This document shows, piece after piece, positions 19,938 to 31,159 of a stretch of 64,000 nt of DNA (its first letter is position 1; the number at the start of each line of letters is the position of its first letter). The DNA comes from Mucilaginibacter robiniae (GTDB taxonomy: Bacteria > Bacteroidota > Bacteroidia > Sphingobacteriales > Sphingobacteriaceae): assembly GCF_012849215.1 (NCBI RefSeq), contig NZ_CP051682.1, forward strand, positions 1,736,001 to 1,800,000, written 5' to 3'. Position numbers and translations under genes: made by a program. Below the pieces are notes generated by a model. That model saw nothing but the letters and a program-made list of their open reading frames with translations, was not told the DNA's origin and did no database searches.

Positions 19938-20015
19938 AGGATTTCAAGGTTTTAAAATATCAGATAATAGCTGCCAGGCAAACCAGCAGCCTATATAGTG
20001 GTAACCCTATTCAGC

Positions 20016-21152
20016 TTAGGGTTTAGCAGCAAAAATTAGGGCGCTTTTTACAGGTATGGGTTTAATCACCATACCATTATGTGCATTTTGCGTGCCTTCA
20101 AACAAGATTTTGCTGCCTGCCTGTAAACCTTCTTTTACAATATAGTATTGTGAAAAACGGGTAAGCGGCGTAAAGCTTTGCATATGCAGCTTATTGGCTT
20201 TATCAACCAGGTACACATAGCTTTTATCCTGTATTTCAAAAACTGATTTTTGAGGTACCATCAAGGCGTTATCCATTGCCGACGAGATGTATATTTTGCC
20301 ACTGGCGCCATGACGCAGCAAACCATGCGGGTTCGGGAACTTAGCTCGTAAATCGATAGAACCGGTGTTCTGCTCAATTTCACCTTCAATAGTTTCAATG
20401 GTACCAGCATGTGCATAGCTGCTGCCATCAGATAGCACCAGCTTTACAGTATTACTTTCATTAAGCTTGTCATTGTTTTTAGCTCGTTGGTAGCGCAGAT
20501 ATTCATTTTCGGGAAAGCTGAAGTAGGCATAAACCGAACTAATATCTGATATGCTGGTCAGCAACGTACCTTCATCAATCAGGCTACCCGCTTTTAACGG
20601 AATGCGGTCAATAATACCATCAAACGGTGCTTTAATAATAGTATAAGCAATATGATTTTGTGCATTCTGCACATTGGCACGTTCTTCGGCAATAGTAGCC
20701 TGCTCAGCCTTGAACTTAGATTTAGCTACTTCCAGTTCTGAAGGAGATATTACATTTTTATCTACCAGCATTTTTACGCGGTCAACCTCCAGCCGGGTGG
20801 CTACAGCATCGGCCTCGGCATTGCTGAGTGCCGCTTTCGCTTTAGATAGAGCTACACGATATTCTTCATCGTTAAGCTTGAATAGCACCTGCCCTTTATG
20901 AACAGGTTTGCCTTCATCTATAAATATTTTCTCGAGAAAGCCTTTAAGTCTTGAACGTACCTCTACATTACGCTGGGCTTGTATATCGGCCACATAAGCA
21001 GTTTGTAATACAGTATCCTTTGCATTTAATGTAATTACTGGCAGTTGCAAAGTATCCTGACCAGATTTTTTATGATTATTAGATGAGCAGCCGGCTACCA
21101 AACATAATATAATTATGCCTAGCCAACTATTCGCACGCAATAGTTTGAACAT
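20016..21152 (-). CDS. RND efflux periplasmic adaptor (membrane fusion protein)
   Basis: This 378-residue lipoprotein bridges the RND permease and the outer membrane channel. The ATG at 21152 puts a normal signal peptide before the lipobox (CLVAGC, Cys22); a longer frame upstream has no such logic. Domains run in order: barrel-sandwich half (VEVRSRLKGFLEKIFIDEG-type), alpha-hairpin (about residues 100-165, Ala/Glu/Lys rich), second lipoyl half (YTIIKAPFDGIIDR), beta-barrel (LVLSDGSSYAHAGTIETIEG) and membrane-proximal domain (MVPQKSVFEIQDKSYVYLVD). It lies 78 bases upstream of the permease ATG, in the same operon. Confidence 0.94.
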   Translation of the reverse strand: MFKLLRANSWLGIIILCLVAGCSSNNHKKSGQDTLQLPVITLNAKDTVLQTAYVADIQAQRNVEVRSRLKGFLEKIFIDEGKPVHKGQVLFKLNDEEYRVALSKAKAALSNAEADAVATRLEVDRVKMLVDKNVISPSELEVAKSKFKAEQATIAEERANVQNAQNHIAYTIIKAPFDGIIDRIPLKAGSLIDEGTLLTSISDISSVYAYFSFPENEYLRYQRAKNNDKLNESNTVKLVLSDGSSYAHAGTIETIEGEIEQNTGSIDLRAKFPNPHGLLRHGASGKIYISSAMDNALMVPQKSVFEIQDKSYVYLVDKANKLHMQSFTPLTRFSQYYIVKEGLQAGSKILFEGTQNAHNGMVIKPIPVKSALIFAAKP

Positions 21153-21278
21153 GTTTGTACAAGTATTCTTAGAAATGAATTTGAATGCGCTGCAAAAAAT
21201 TACATGCAGGCATAAGGGCACTTGGCCATTCAATGGCTCAATACCTAAATTTTTAAATAAAGAGTAAGAATACTTGCC

Positions 21279-21674
21279 TTAGAAAGGACTGAGCCGGAAC
21301 AGGAAATTATAGTAAGCCGGTAATAAGGCTACGCCGATGGAGTAATGATTGGGCTGCTTTTTTACGGGCCTTTTTATAAATGCAAAAAGCAGGTATAAAA
21401 TAGGTATAGCTAAAAATACGCTTACACTATTTACCCTAGTATGTATGTACCGGCGCTGAAACTTTATTTTATGTGTTTTTTGGGCAGAAACACCATCATC
21501 ATTAGCTACAAACTGCAAAATACAATCGGCCCAGGTATTGATAGCCAAGCATGAAGACACGGCATCGCTACCGTTGGTTTCATCGGTATGATCAAAAGGA
21601 TTACTTGCGTGAAAATAAGTAATCGCATTTATCAGCCATAAAGATAGAACAATATGAAGCCACTTCTTCCACAT
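21279..21674 (-). CDS. Small membrane protein upstream of the efflux genes
   Basis: This 131-residue product is not recognised. The ATG at 21674 gives MWKKWLHIVLSLWLINAITYFHA, a signal peptide or TM helix, followed by an Asp/Asn-rich loop with two cysteines. A second TM helix lies at about residues 85-105 (VSVFLAIPILYLLFAFIK), and the tail is short and basic. It lies 126 bases before the adaptor gene on the same strand and could be the first gene of the pump operon. No function can be assigned. Confidence 0.55.
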   Translation of the reverse strand: MWKKWLHIVLSLWLINAITYFHASNPFDHTDETNGSDAVSSCLAINTWADCILQFVANDDGVSAQKTHKIKFQRRYIHTRVNSVSVFLAIPILYLLFAFIKRPVKKQPNHYSIGVALLPAYYNFLFRLSPF

Positions 21675-21927
21675 GCTTAACTGCAAAGTTAGTTGTTTTC
21701 GGGAACAATGAGTGGCATAATTTGAAATTTGAGTAGTCTATTTGAAATAATTCTTCTCAGAGCATTAAGCAGGTACTTTGCTATAAGTTCTTTATCTGAA
21801 CCATATCCAAAACTTTTTAATAACCACCCATTATTGCAAAAGGAGTAAAATATGATTTACTCCCTCACCCCATTTATACCTTGAACAAGCTATACTAAAG
21901 CCAGCACTTTGTTAGTAGTACAAACGC

Positions 21928-22284
21928 TTAAACTGCTCTTCGCGGCCGTTTTATTCTTTGGTTAGCAGATGATGGAGCAGAAGAAGGCTTCGCATTGTTA
22001 GATTTGGGCGCGTAAGAACGTGGGCTTTGAGTTGGCTTGGCATTCTCTTCCGCAAACTTGACGGTTAAGCTTCGGTCGCCCATCGGCATATCGTGCAAAC
22101 CAGCAACTGCATTTCGGGCATCCTGCTCACTTACCATTTCAATGAAAGCATAACCTTTACAAATGCGGGTTTTACGATCGCAAACCAGTTTAAGAGTGCT
22201 TATATCTCCAAAAGGATAAAATAATTTAGCTAATTCAATTTCAGTTATATCGAGCGGAAAACCGCCTACAAAGAGTTTTACCAT
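21928..22284 (-). CDS. RRM-domain RNA-binding protein
   Basis: This 118-residue protein has one RNA recognition motif at about residues 2-78. RNP2 is LFVGGF (4-9) and RNP1 is KGYAFIEM (43-50), with the aromatic residues that stack on RNA bases in place. The tail (about 80-118) is rich in Pro, Ser, Lys and Arg and looks disordered, as in the cold-inducible Rbp proteins of cyanobacteria and Bacteroidota. It probably acts as an RNA chaperone or post-transcriptional regulator in the cytoplasm; its specific targets are unknown. It appears monocistronic. Confidence 0.92.
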   Translation of the reverse strand: MVKLFVGGFPLDITEIELAKLFYPFGDISTLKLVCDRKTRICKGYAFIEMVSEQDARNAVAGLHDMPMGDRSLTVKFAEENAKPTQSPRSYAPKSNNAKPSSAPSSANQRIKRPRRAV

Positions 22285-22623
22285 TGTTCAAGTTGATTAT
22301 AGACAAGCGAGTTTTAACCTGCACTAATTTAATCATTCATAATATAATTCAACTCAAACGGCAGCCCTAATCAAATATTACAGCGTATAACTAATAGTTT
22401 TGCAAAATATTTTACTCCTGACTGTAAAGCAACAATTTAGTTTTTTGAAAGCAATGAAGGCCACTACTGTATTAAACTAAATTTTAATCTCTTGATTTGA
22501 GTTATACCTGTTTATTAAACTTAAGCACTTGTTTTTTAACGGAATTAGAGACTATAGGTATGTTAAAATAAAAAAGGCTTGTTTGGTTAAAACAAGCCTT
22601 TTCATATTGTCTGCAAAAGATGC
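22285..22623. other. Intergenic region between the unknown 145-aa gene and the RRM gene
   Basis: This AT-rich gap of 339 bases contains the RRM gene promoter region on the minus strand and, at its right end, the hairpin terminator of the gene to the right. No ORF or RNA gene was recognised in it. Confidence 0.4.
22565..22602 (-). terminator. Rho-independent terminator
   Basis: Two 13-base arms (22572-22584 and 22590-22602) close a five-base loop. On the minus strand they are followed by a T-rich tract (TTTTTTATTTTAA, counting the stem end). It ends the unknown gene at 22624-23061. Confidence 0.8.
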
Positions 22624-23061
22624 TTATGCAATCATCAACTGGTTTACCAGTCCGCTTAAATCGGCACGGTTGCCGTTTAATTGAGAAAGCATAGTACCTA
22701 AAGCAAATTCTTTATGCTGCTGGCTGTTGGATTGCTGCACCAGTTGTTTCATAACTGGTGGAATTAACGATACTGCAGCTGCATGGGCCGAAGCCATATC
22801 AATGTTGTAATATTTATTAAGCTTGTTCGCAAACTTATTAGTAATACTCGTTATCAAACCCTCATTGTACGTGTGCGAAAATTTGAAAAAGCGAATTAAA
22901 TCATTAATACGACCCGTTTCCATTTGCGATTTTAACACTTCAATAATAGAACTTGAAGCTTCATTAATCACAGATTCACGTGAGTTAGCAGGGATTGCTG
23001 GATTGTTTATAACAGCCGCTGCGGCGTTATTTTTAACAAGCATAAAAAGTTTCTCAAACAT
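22624..23061 (-). CDS. Hypothetical alpha-helical protein (145 aa)
   Basis: The ATG at 23061 (MFEKLFMLVKNNAAAAV) is preferred over the longer frame. The protein is soluble, Ala/Ser/Asn/Gln-rich and mostly helical, with no signal peptide or TM helix. It contains INEASSSIIEVLKSQME and ends in LSQLNGNRADLSGLVNQLM, a shape loosely like small DUF937/YidB-type proteins, but that link is weak. Its own terminator and a gap of more than 250 bases upstream indicate a single-gene unit. No function is proposed. Confidence 0.75.
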   Translation of the reverse strand: MFEKLFMLVKNNAAAAVINNPAIPANSRESVINEASSSIIEVLKSQMETGRINDLIRFFKFSHTYNEGLITSITNKFANKLNKYYNIDMASAHAAAVSLIPPVMKQLVQQSNSQQHKEFALGTMLSQLNGNRADLSGLVNQLMIA

Positions 23062-23231
23062 AGCTTTAATTTTTAGCAGACATGAATAAAATTGGTGCAA
23101 TACTGTTTTAAGTGTCAGTTATACAAATATAAATATAAATTTAAAATTCCAAAATTTAATACAATATATTTTAAGAAGTTTATAAACTTATGGTGCATTT
23201 ATTACACACATTTCATAAAGTGTAGGTTTAA

Positions 23232-24965
<1,734 letters not shown>

Positions 24966-25000
24966 TTTGCAAACCCGCATAAATGAAATGTTTTATCAGC

Positions 25001-25039
25001 AAAAAGAAAGCAAGTTGAAATTCAACTTGCTTTCTTTTT
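25001..25039 (+). terminator. Rho-independent terminator after pgi
   Basis: Arms of 19 bases (25001-25019 and 25021-25039) are perfectly complementary around one central base and end in TTTCTTTTT. Confidence 0.85.
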
Positions 25040-25132
25040 ATAGGTATAAGGTATAATCTAAAATTCAAAATTAGACTAAACCTTTGCCTCAGTAAAACAT
25101 CTTACCTGTATCACCTTTAATCCTTTTCAACC

Positions 25133-25441
25133 ATGACCAAACCTATTAAAACTTTACTAACTTTTGTACTCGCCTCTGTACTGACATCTTGCGCAACTTT
25201 AAAAGGCGTTGACCTGACAGCCATAAAAATAGGCATGAGTAAAACCGAAGTACAAGCGGCACTCAAGAAAAAGCCTGACAATATTGTTGCAGCTAAACAT
25301 TATACCGATCCGGAAACTATTATTGAAGTAGTGCAATACACAGGCGCTGGTCAAACTAGAACCTATTACTTATACTTTGTGAATGACAAGTTGGATAAAT
25401 GGCATGAAGTAGGGCCCAATGAAGGCAGACCTATTATCTAA
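25133..25441 (+). CDS. Small BamE/SmpA-like lipoprotein
   Basis: This 102-residue protein has a lipoprotein signal (TFVLASVLTSC, Cys20). The mature domain contains IKIGMSKTEVQAALKKKPD, the pattern that opens BamE/OmlA-type folds, then two or three strands (IIEVVQYTG, RTYYLYFVNDKLDKW). Such small proteins sit in the envelope. The true BamE role in outer membrane protein assembly is not established for this group, so only the fold resemblance is claimed. It is a single gene, convergent with the glutaminyl cyclase, with a large hairpin between them. Confidence 0.8.
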   Translation: MTKPIKTLLTFVLASVLTSCATLKGVDLTAIKIGMSKTEVQAALKKKPDNIVAAKHYTDPETIIEVVQYTGAGQTRTYYLYFVNDKLDKWHEVGPNEGRPII

Positions 25442-25505
25442 TCAATCAGTGATACTGTTTGCACGTTATTGATAAACAATACGCAAACAGTACCACTGAT
25501 TGATT
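25440..25505. terminator. Large imperfect hairpin between convergent genes
   Basis: Two 23-base arms (25440-25462 and 25483-25505) pair with a single mismatch (25452 with 25493), and the spacer can continue the stem with a bulge (TATTG / CAATA). It begins at the stop codon of the BamE-like gene. There is no U-run, so it may be a bidirectional terminator or an mRNA 3'-end stabiliser. Confidence 0.6.
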
Positions 25506-25531
25506 AACAGCAATCTGCTGGTATCAAAATT

Positions 25532-26599
25532 TTATTTATTAGTAAACTTCACCTGATACAAGTGCGGCCACTTTTTGCCGGTAATAAATAGGCGCTTGCC
25601 GGCAGCATCCCACGCAATACCGTTTAACACATCAGCACCTGGTGATTGTTCACGTTCGCTTTGCGGATATAATTTACTCAAATCTATCCGCTGCATTACA
25701 GCGCCGGTTTTCGGATTGATCACTACTATTGCATCTGACTGGTAGATATTGGCATAAATTTTACCATCAATGTATTCCAGTTCATTAATCTGATTAATGG
25801 GGCCTTTATCATCATAAACATCCACATAGCCAGTTGCACGATAGGTGTCCTTATCTAGAAACCACAAGCGATTGGTGCTATCATCCATATACAGGCGCTT
25901 GCCATCAAAACACATACCCCAACCTTCAGCTCCTACATTATTGGTAAAAGTGTTCAATAACTTAAAAGTATTCTTGTCATACACATAGCCAATCTTTTCG
26001 GTATAAGTAAGCTGAATAATTTTATTGCCTACAATAGAAATTCCCTCAGCAAAAACCTCCGGAGCAACATCAGCTTTTTGTACCACTTTACCGGTAGCCA
26101 AATCTGTTTTGCGCAAACTCGACCTACCTTCGCCTTCGCTAAGCCGGCCGCCATCACTTTCATATAAATAATCATCCTGGTACAGCAAACCTTCAGTATA
26201 ACTGCTGGTATCATGCGGGAACACCTTTTCTACCTGGTAAGTCAGTTCTTCAGGTGCTTTGGCAGCCAGCAGATTAAAATTGGTGCTTACCTCCTGCACT
26301 TGCCCCCCCTGATAAACTTTAGCAGTAACCACCCTTGGGCCTAAAGGCATCGTATCAGTAGCAATACTGATAGCAGATAAATCTTTTTTGGTTTCAATCT
26401 TTACCGAATCTAATTGGTAAACTACCGAATCTGCTTTGCCATCAGCCACGTTGCTTAACTTTACAGTTACTTTATCACCTTGCTTGTAAGTGGTGCCTGC
26501 TTCCGGGCTTAAAGTAGCTTCACTAGTCTGATCTTTTTGTTTACAACTATAAGCCAGCAGCAGCAGGGCTGCTCCTGCGGTTAGTATCTTATTTTTCAT
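25532..26599 (-). CDS. Glutaminyl-peptide cyclotransferase (lipoprotein)
   Basis: This 355-residue protein belongs to the glutamine cyclotransferase (plant/bacterial, five-bladed propeller) family, which converts N-terminal Gln to pyroglutamate. The lipobox is LAYSC (Cys19). An extra N-terminal Ig-like segment (about residues 30-115) precedes the enzyme domain. The domain is marked by FPHDTSSYTEGLLY, LYESDGG, FAEGISIVGNKIIQLTY, GWGMCFDGKRLYMDD, INELEYIDGKIYANI and DVLNGIAWDAAGKRLFITGK. It is probably periplasmic or on the outer membrane. It lies 10 bases after yraN and is the last gene of the dnaG-yraN operon. Confidence 0.93.
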   Translation of the reverse strand: MKNKILTAGAALLLLAYSCKQKDQTSEATLSPEAGTTYKQGDKVTVKLSNVADGKADSVVYQLDSVKIETKKDLSAISIATDTMPLGPRVVTAKVYQGGQVQEVSTNFNLLAAKAPEELTYQVEKVFPHDTSSYTEGLLYQDDYLYESDGGRLSEGEGRSSLRKTDLATGKVVQKADVAPEVFAEGISIVGNKIIQLTYTEKIGYVYDKNTFKLLNTFTNNVGAEGWGMCFDGKRLYMDDSTNRLWFLDKDTYRATGYVDVYDDKGPINQINELEYIDGKIYANIYQSDAIVVINPKTGAVMQRIDLSKLYPQSEREQSPGADVLNGIAWDAAGKRLFITGKKWPHLYQVKFTNK

Positions 26600-26609
26600 T
26601 TATTCAATT

Positions 26610-26978
26610 TTAATCGGCCGAAGGCCAGAAGGCATCTTCAATATGCTTTAGGGTATAACTGCCATCCTGCCGAAATCGTATCGCAATAATATCAAAACGC
26701 ACTTCGCCTTGGTGGTTCATCAGGTAAATATATTCGTCGGCAGCTTGGGCCAACAGCTTTTGCTTGCGATTATCTACAAAATCTTCAGGTTCGCCAAAGC
26801 TGTTGCTAGTACGGGCTTTTACCTCGGTAAATATAATCACTTGATTCTTATACACAATCAGGTCAACTTCGGCTTTACCAAACGTCCAGTTTTCATCCAG
26901 TATTTCATAACCTGATTTTTCCAGATAGGTTTTGGCCAGCTCCTCCCCTTGTCGGCCTAGTTCATTATGTCGGGCCAT
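26610..26978 (-). CDS. YraN family (UPF0102) endonuclease-like protein
   Basis: This 122-residue protein has a restriction-endonuclease-like fold. The N-terminal helix GRQGEELAKTYLEKSGYEIL is followed by the active-site-like pattern AEVDLIVY ... IIFTEVKART (Asp, then Glu-x-Lys). The DNA transaction it serves is unresolved, though it resembles Holliday-junction-resolvase-like folds. It lies one base after dnaG on the same strand, so the two are cotranscribed. Confidence 0.93.
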   Translation of the reverse strand: MARHNELGRQGEELAKTYLEKSGYEILDENWTFGKAEVDLIVYKNQVIIFTEVKARTSNSFGEPEDFVDNRKQKLLAQAADEYIYLMNHQGEVRFDIIAIRFRQDGSYTLKHIEDAFWPSAD

Positions 26979-26979
26979 C

Positions 26980-28908
26980 TTATCTTAAAATAACCGAACC
27001 CAGATAGTCGGATATATGCTTTTCAATCTTTTTCATTTGCTGATACTGCATCATAATCATGTCCTGATCGGTAGCATTCTGCGCATTTTGTAAATCAGCC
27101 TGTAACTTTTCCAATATCTGGCTTACTTTCTGCTTTTTTAAATGGAAAATAGCACCCAGTATAGTTGCCTTCATATTACCCTGCTCATCATGCACCATAA
27201 TGCGGTGCATGTTATACCAGTTTTCGCTTAATACATATTTAGTAGCCAGCATATCTACCGCTAAATCCACAATCTGCTTGTCCGGATAGTGGATGAAAAA
27301 TTGTTCACCAGGCAATACGCCATTTTCAACTTCCTTCTTGTAAATGTCTACAAAGGCTTTACAAGCAGGCTGCTCAAACTCCACATCACTTAGTTCGGCA
27401 ATCATAAACGGACCAATGTAAGTATTGGCAATATTATCCCAGTTGATGATTTGATTACCGTAAATAAGCAACAACCGCACAATCTCGCGCTCCTGGTTGG
27501 TGCTTTTTTCAGATGCATTCGATTTAACTGGCTCGTCTGCCCATAGGTCGGCTGGCGGTTCTTCAACAGGCATCGGCTCCGGCTGCTTACCGTCTTTTTT
27601 ACTCTTAGCCAGCCGCATTTTATTCAACTCCGACAAGAGTATCCGTTCATCAATCTGTAACTGCTGGCTACATTCACGCACGAACACCGATTGTTTGATA
27701 GAATCCGGTATGCGGGCAATGCTTTCTACAATTTCGCGAATAACGTTGGCCCGCTGTATGGGGTCGTTACCAGCTTCCTTAAGCAGAATGCTGGTTTTAT
27801 ACAGAATGAAATCTTTCCGATTTTGATCGATGTAGGTTTTAAAGGCACTGCTGCCTACCTGCCGTACATACGAGTCAGGGTCGTGCCCATCAGGAAACAA
27901 TACCACTTTTACATTCAGGCCTTCTTCCAGAATTAAATCCAGCCCGCGCAAAGAAGCTTTGATACCTGCCGCATCACCATCATACAAAATGGTGATGTTT
28001 TTGGTAAAGCGGCCAATCAGCCTGATTTGTTCTACCGTTAACGAGGTACCCGACGAAGCCACCACATTCTCGATACCTGCCTGATGTACCGAAAGCACGT
28101 CAGCATACCCTTCTACCAGATAACAGTTATCCTCATCCCGAATAGCTTTCTTGGCAAAAAACAGCCCATACAGTACGTTGGATTTATGATAGATTTCCGA
28201 CTCGGGCGAGTTTACGTATTTGGGTACGTTCTTATCCGTTTTTAGCGTACGCCCCCCAAAGGCAATCACCCGGCCGGTAAAACCATGTATCGGGAACATG
28301 ACCCGGCCCCGCCAACGGTCGTACAAAGTGCCGTTATCACGTTTTATAGATAAGCCAGTTTCTTCCAGTAATTCCGGCTTATACTTTTTGTTGATAGCTG
28401 TGCCGGTAAAAGCTTCCCAATGATCGGGCGAATAACCCAACTCAAATTTCTTAATGATTTCGGTAGTAAAACCGCGCTCCTTGAAATAGCTTAAACCGAT
28501 GTTTTTACCTTCGGCAGTATCCCACATGGTTTCCTGAAAAAACTTGGCAGCGTAGTTAGTTACCAACAGCATGCTTTCCCTGTGATTTTCTGCCTCAGCG
28601 TTTTCAGGCTTATCACGAAGTTCTTCTACCTCAATGTTATACTTTTTAGCCAGCCATTTCAACGCTTCAGGGTAGCTGTATTTCTCATGCTCCATTAAAA
28701 AGGTAACCGCCGAACCGCCTTTACCCGTAGAAAAGTCTTTGAAAATACCTTTAGCTGGTGATACCGTAAACGACGGCGTTTTCTCGTTAGCAAAAGGCGA
28801 CAAACCAATGTAGTTGGCACCCCGCTTTTTCAGTTGTACAAAATCACCGATCACCTCCACAATGTCGGTGGCTTCCATAATGCGGTCGATGGTAGATTTG
28901 GTAATCAT
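26980..28908 (-). CDS. dnaG: DNA primase DnaG, zinc-ligand-less N-terminal domain
   Basis: It synthesises RNA primers for replication. The 642 residues run in order: N-terminal CHC2-type domain (about 1-95), TOPRIM catalytic domain (YLVEGYADVLSVHQAG ... ILYDGDAAG) and a C-terminal helicase-interaction domain with a long helical tail. The usual zinc ligands are replaced: Ser37, Ala40, Asp58 and Thr61 stand where Cys, His, Cys and Cys are expected, while the flanking fold (EKTPSFTVSP, FSTGKGG) is kept. From memory this loss is shared by other Bacteroidota DnaG proteins, so it should not mean inactivity. It is first in an operon with yraN and the glutaminyl cyclase. Confidence 0.97.
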   Translation of the reverse strand: MITKSTIDRIMEATDIVEVIGDFVQLKKRGANYIGLSPFANEKTPSFTVSPAKGIFKDFSTGKGGSAVTFLMEHEKYSYPEALKWLAKKYNIEVEELRDKPENAEAENHRESMLLVTNYAAKFFQETMWDTAEGKNIGLSYFKERGFTTEIIKKFELGYSPDHWEAFTGTAINKKYKPELLEETGLSIKRDNGTLYDRWRGRVMFPIHGFTGRVIAFGGRTLKTDKNVPKYVNSPESEIYHKSNVLYGLFFAKKAIRDEDNCYLVEGYADVLSVHQAGIENVVASSGTSLTVEQIRLIGRFTKNITILYDGDAAGIKASLRGLDLILEEGLNVKVVLFPDGHDPDSYVRQVGSSAFKTYIDQNRKDFILYKTSILLKEAGNDPIQRANVIREIVESIARIPDSIKQSVFVRECSQQLQIDERILLSELNKMRLAKSKKDGKQPEPMPVEEPPADLWADEPVKSNASEKSTNQEREIVRLLLIYGNQIINWDNIANTYIGPFMIAELSDVEFEQPACKAFVDIYKKEVENGVLPGEQFFIHYPDKQIVDLAVDMLATKYVLSENWYNMHRIMVHDEQGNMKATILGAIFHLKKQKVSQILEKLQADLQNAQNATDQDMIMMQYQQMKKIEKHISDYLGSVILR

Positions 28909-28918
28909 GATTGAGCAG

Positions 28919-28926
28919 CAAAAGTA
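28919..28926 (-). promoter_or_regulatory. -7 box (TACTTTTG) of dnaG
   Basis: TAnnTTTG on the minus strand, 10 bases before the dnaG ATG, so the 5' leader would be only about 5 bases. No TTTG-type upstream box is clear. Confidence 0.4.
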
Positions 28927-29062
28927 CGCAAATACTAAAAGCCATGCTTTTATTTAAACATGAAGTTAGGTAAGATGATTGATTGAGAGTCTGGAGAACT
29001 TTCAACAGGTTATTAACATTTATTAAATTTCCTTACCTTGAAAACTCTTATCATAACTTATC

Positions 29063-29548
29063 TTAGTCAATTATATTTTTGAAAAGCATGAAAGAGATTG
29101 TGTTCTCAAGTGGCACTCTGTACGCACCCTTTGCTTTTATAAGGTAAGCAGCAATAGCTGTCATCTCCCAACCATCATACTCATCTGCATACCATTTCTC
29201 TTTGGTTAGTGCTTTAATGTTATTTTCTATACCATATTCCTTTACAGCTAAAATTGCCATTTTAACTTTTTCATCAATATGTGGATTTGCCCATGACCAA
29301 AGCCATGTGTTACTTATCTTCGAAATAGTTCCAACCTCTTCATAATCTATCTTTAATTTAACCATTCCATTATCTGAAAAAGTTAGAACTCCAGCACCTT
29401 GATCGTAGTACCAGCTCTCATAGCCTGTTAACCCATATTTCTGTTGAACAATTTCCTGTTGCTCAAACATATATGTGTAAGCTTTTTTACTTAAAGATTC
29501 AAACTCATTCGTTTTAATGGGCTGAACCCATTCACTAATCTTTTCCAT
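29063..29548 (-). CDS. DUF6882-like hypothetical protein
   Basis: This 161-residue cytoplasmic protein has no signal peptide. The stretch TWLWSWANPHIDEKV, then LAVKEYGIE, and a helical WEMTAIAAYLIKAKGAYRVP block resemble DUF6882-type proteins, whose role is unknown. The gene is AT-rich relative to its neighbours and stands alone between dnaG and asnS, on the opposite strand to asnS. It could be an accessory insertion. Confidence 0.7.
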   Translation of the reverse strand: MEKISEWVQPIKTNEFESLSKKAYTYMFEQQEIVQQKYGLTGYESWYYDQGAGVLTFSDNGMVKLKIDYEEVGTISKISNTWLWSWANPHIDEKVKMAILAVKEYGIENNIKALTKEKWYADEYDGWEMTAIAAYLIKAKGAYRVPLENTISFMLFKNIID

Positions 29549-29664
29549 ACAAGCTCTATATACTATATTTATTAAACAATGTTAAACATTAATAAAACAA
29601 CTTGCTGCTCCTCTCTAATAACTCTTCTTAAATTCAATTAATGGTCTAAATATTTAAATAATTG

Positions 29665-29672
29665 TATTTTTG
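29665..29672 (+). promoter_or_regulatory. -7 box (TATTTTTG) of asnS
   Basis: TAnnTTTG, 21 bases before the ATG at 29694, predicting a leader of about 15 bases. It supports the ATG at 29694 over the TTG at 29688. Confidence 0.45.
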
Positions 29673-29693
29673 CCGCTTTAAAAACTATTGTAT

Positions 29694-31142
29694 ATGAGTG
29701 ATCGGATAAAAATTAAAGCATTACTGCAAACCACACCGACTGAACAACAAGTAAACGTGAAAGGCTGGGTACGTACCTTTCGTAATAATCAGTTTATTGC
29801 TTTAAATGATGGCTCCACCAATAGCAACCTGCAAATTGTAGTTGATTTTGAAAATACCGATGCAGCTATACTTAAACGCATTACCACTGGTGCTGCCCTG
29901 AGTGTAACCGGTACGCTGGTAGCCTCGTTAGGTAAAGGCCAAACGGTTGAAGTAAAAGCTACCCAAATAGAAATACTAGGCGACAGCGATCCGGAGAAGT
30001 ACCCGCTGCAACCTAAAAAACACAGCTTAGAGTTTTTGCGCGAAATTGCGCACCTGCGTTTCCGAACCAACACGTTTGGTGCTGTATTCCGTGTACGCAA
30101 CAGCCTGGCTTTTGCCGTGCACCAGTTTTTTCAGGAACGGGGTTTTGTGTACTTGCATACCCCGGTAATTACCGCTTCAGATGCGGAAGGTGCTGGTGAA
30201 GCCTTTAAGGTAACCAACTTGGATTTGAACAATCCACCAAAAACAGAAACCGGAGAAATAGATTTTAAACAAGACTTCTTTGGCCGGGCTACCAACCTGA
30301 CGGTATCTGGTCAATTGGAAGGCGAACTGGGTGCTATGGCCTTAAGTGATATCTACACCTTTGGTCCTACTTTCCGTGCAGAAAATTCGAACACGACACG
30401 ACACTTAGCTGAGTTCTGGATGATTGAGCCTGAAATGGCTTTTTACGATCTGGATGATAATATGGATTTGGCTGAAGGATTACTGAAATATGTAATCAAA
30501 TACGCTTTAGAACACAACCGTGAAGATATTGAGTTTTTAAGCCAGCGTTTGCAGGAAGAAGAAAAGAGCAAGCCACAGCAAGAACGCTCAGACATGAGTT
30601 TGCTGGAGAAGCTGGAGTTTTGCTTGAACAACGATTTTGAACGTTTGACTTATACTGAAGCTATTGAAATTCTAAAAAACTCAACTCAAAATAAAAAGAA
30701 GAAGTTCCAGTTTTTGATTGAAGAATGGGGTGCTGATTTACAATCAGAGCACGAACGCTACCTGGTTGAAAAGCACTTTAAAAAACCAGTAATCCTGACC
30801 GATTATCCAAAAGCTATCAAAGCTTTCTACATGCGCCAAAACGAGCAGGATGCAAATGGGCATGAAACTGTACGTGCAATGGACATACTGTTCCCAGGCA
30901 TTGGTGAAATTGTAGGCGGCTCACAACGTGAAGAACGTTTAGATAAGCTGGAACAACGTATGGATGAAATGGGCATTCCGAAAGAAGAATTATGGTGGTA
31001 TTTGGATACTCGCCGCTTTGGTGCCTGTCCGCATTCGGGCTTTGGTTTAGGCTTTGAACGTTTGGTACTATTTGTAACCGGCATGGGTAACATCCGCGAT
31101 GTGATTCCGTTCCCACGCTTTCCAAAAAACGCAGAGTTTTAA
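29694..31142 (+). CDS. asnS: Asparaginyl-tRNA synthetase
   Basis: This is a class IIb aminoacyl-tRNA synthetase that charges tRNA-Asn. The 482 residues comprise an N-terminal OB-fold anticodon-binding domain ([21 protein letters not shown]) and the catalytic domain. Motif 2 reads [22 protein letters not shown] and motif 3 [22 protein letters not shown]. The [12 protein letters not shown] segment also fits AsnS, and the [14 protein letters not shown] spelling favours Asn over Asp specificity. A region at about 280-340 forms a long insertion seen in Bacteroidota AsnS. It is monocistronic, with a bidirectional terminator downstream. Confidence 0.97.
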   Translation: MSDRIKIKALLQTTPTEQQVNVKGWVRTFRNNQFIALNDGSTNSNLQIVVDFENTDAAILKRITTGAALSVTGTLVASLGKGQTVEVKATQIEILGDSDPEKYPLQPKKHSLEFLREIAHLRFRTNTFGAVFRVRNSLAFAVHQFFQERGFVYLHTPVITASDAEGAGEAFKVTNLDLNNPPKTETGEIDFKQDFFGRATNLTVSGQLEGELGAMALSDIYTFGPTFRAENSNTTRHLAEFWMIEPEMAFYDLDDNMDLAEGLLKYVIKYALEHNREDIEFLSQRLQEEEKSKPQQERSDMSLLEKLEFCLNNDFERLTYTEAIEILKNSTQNKKKKFQFLIEEWGADLQSEHERYLVEKHFKKPVILTDYPKAIKAFYMRQNEQDANGHETVRAMDILFPGIGEIVGGSQREERLDKLEQRMDEMGIPKEELWWYLDTRRFGACPHSGFGLGFERLVLFVTGMGNIRDVIPFPRFPKNAEF

Positions 31143-31159
31143 TAACATTAATCCTTATA

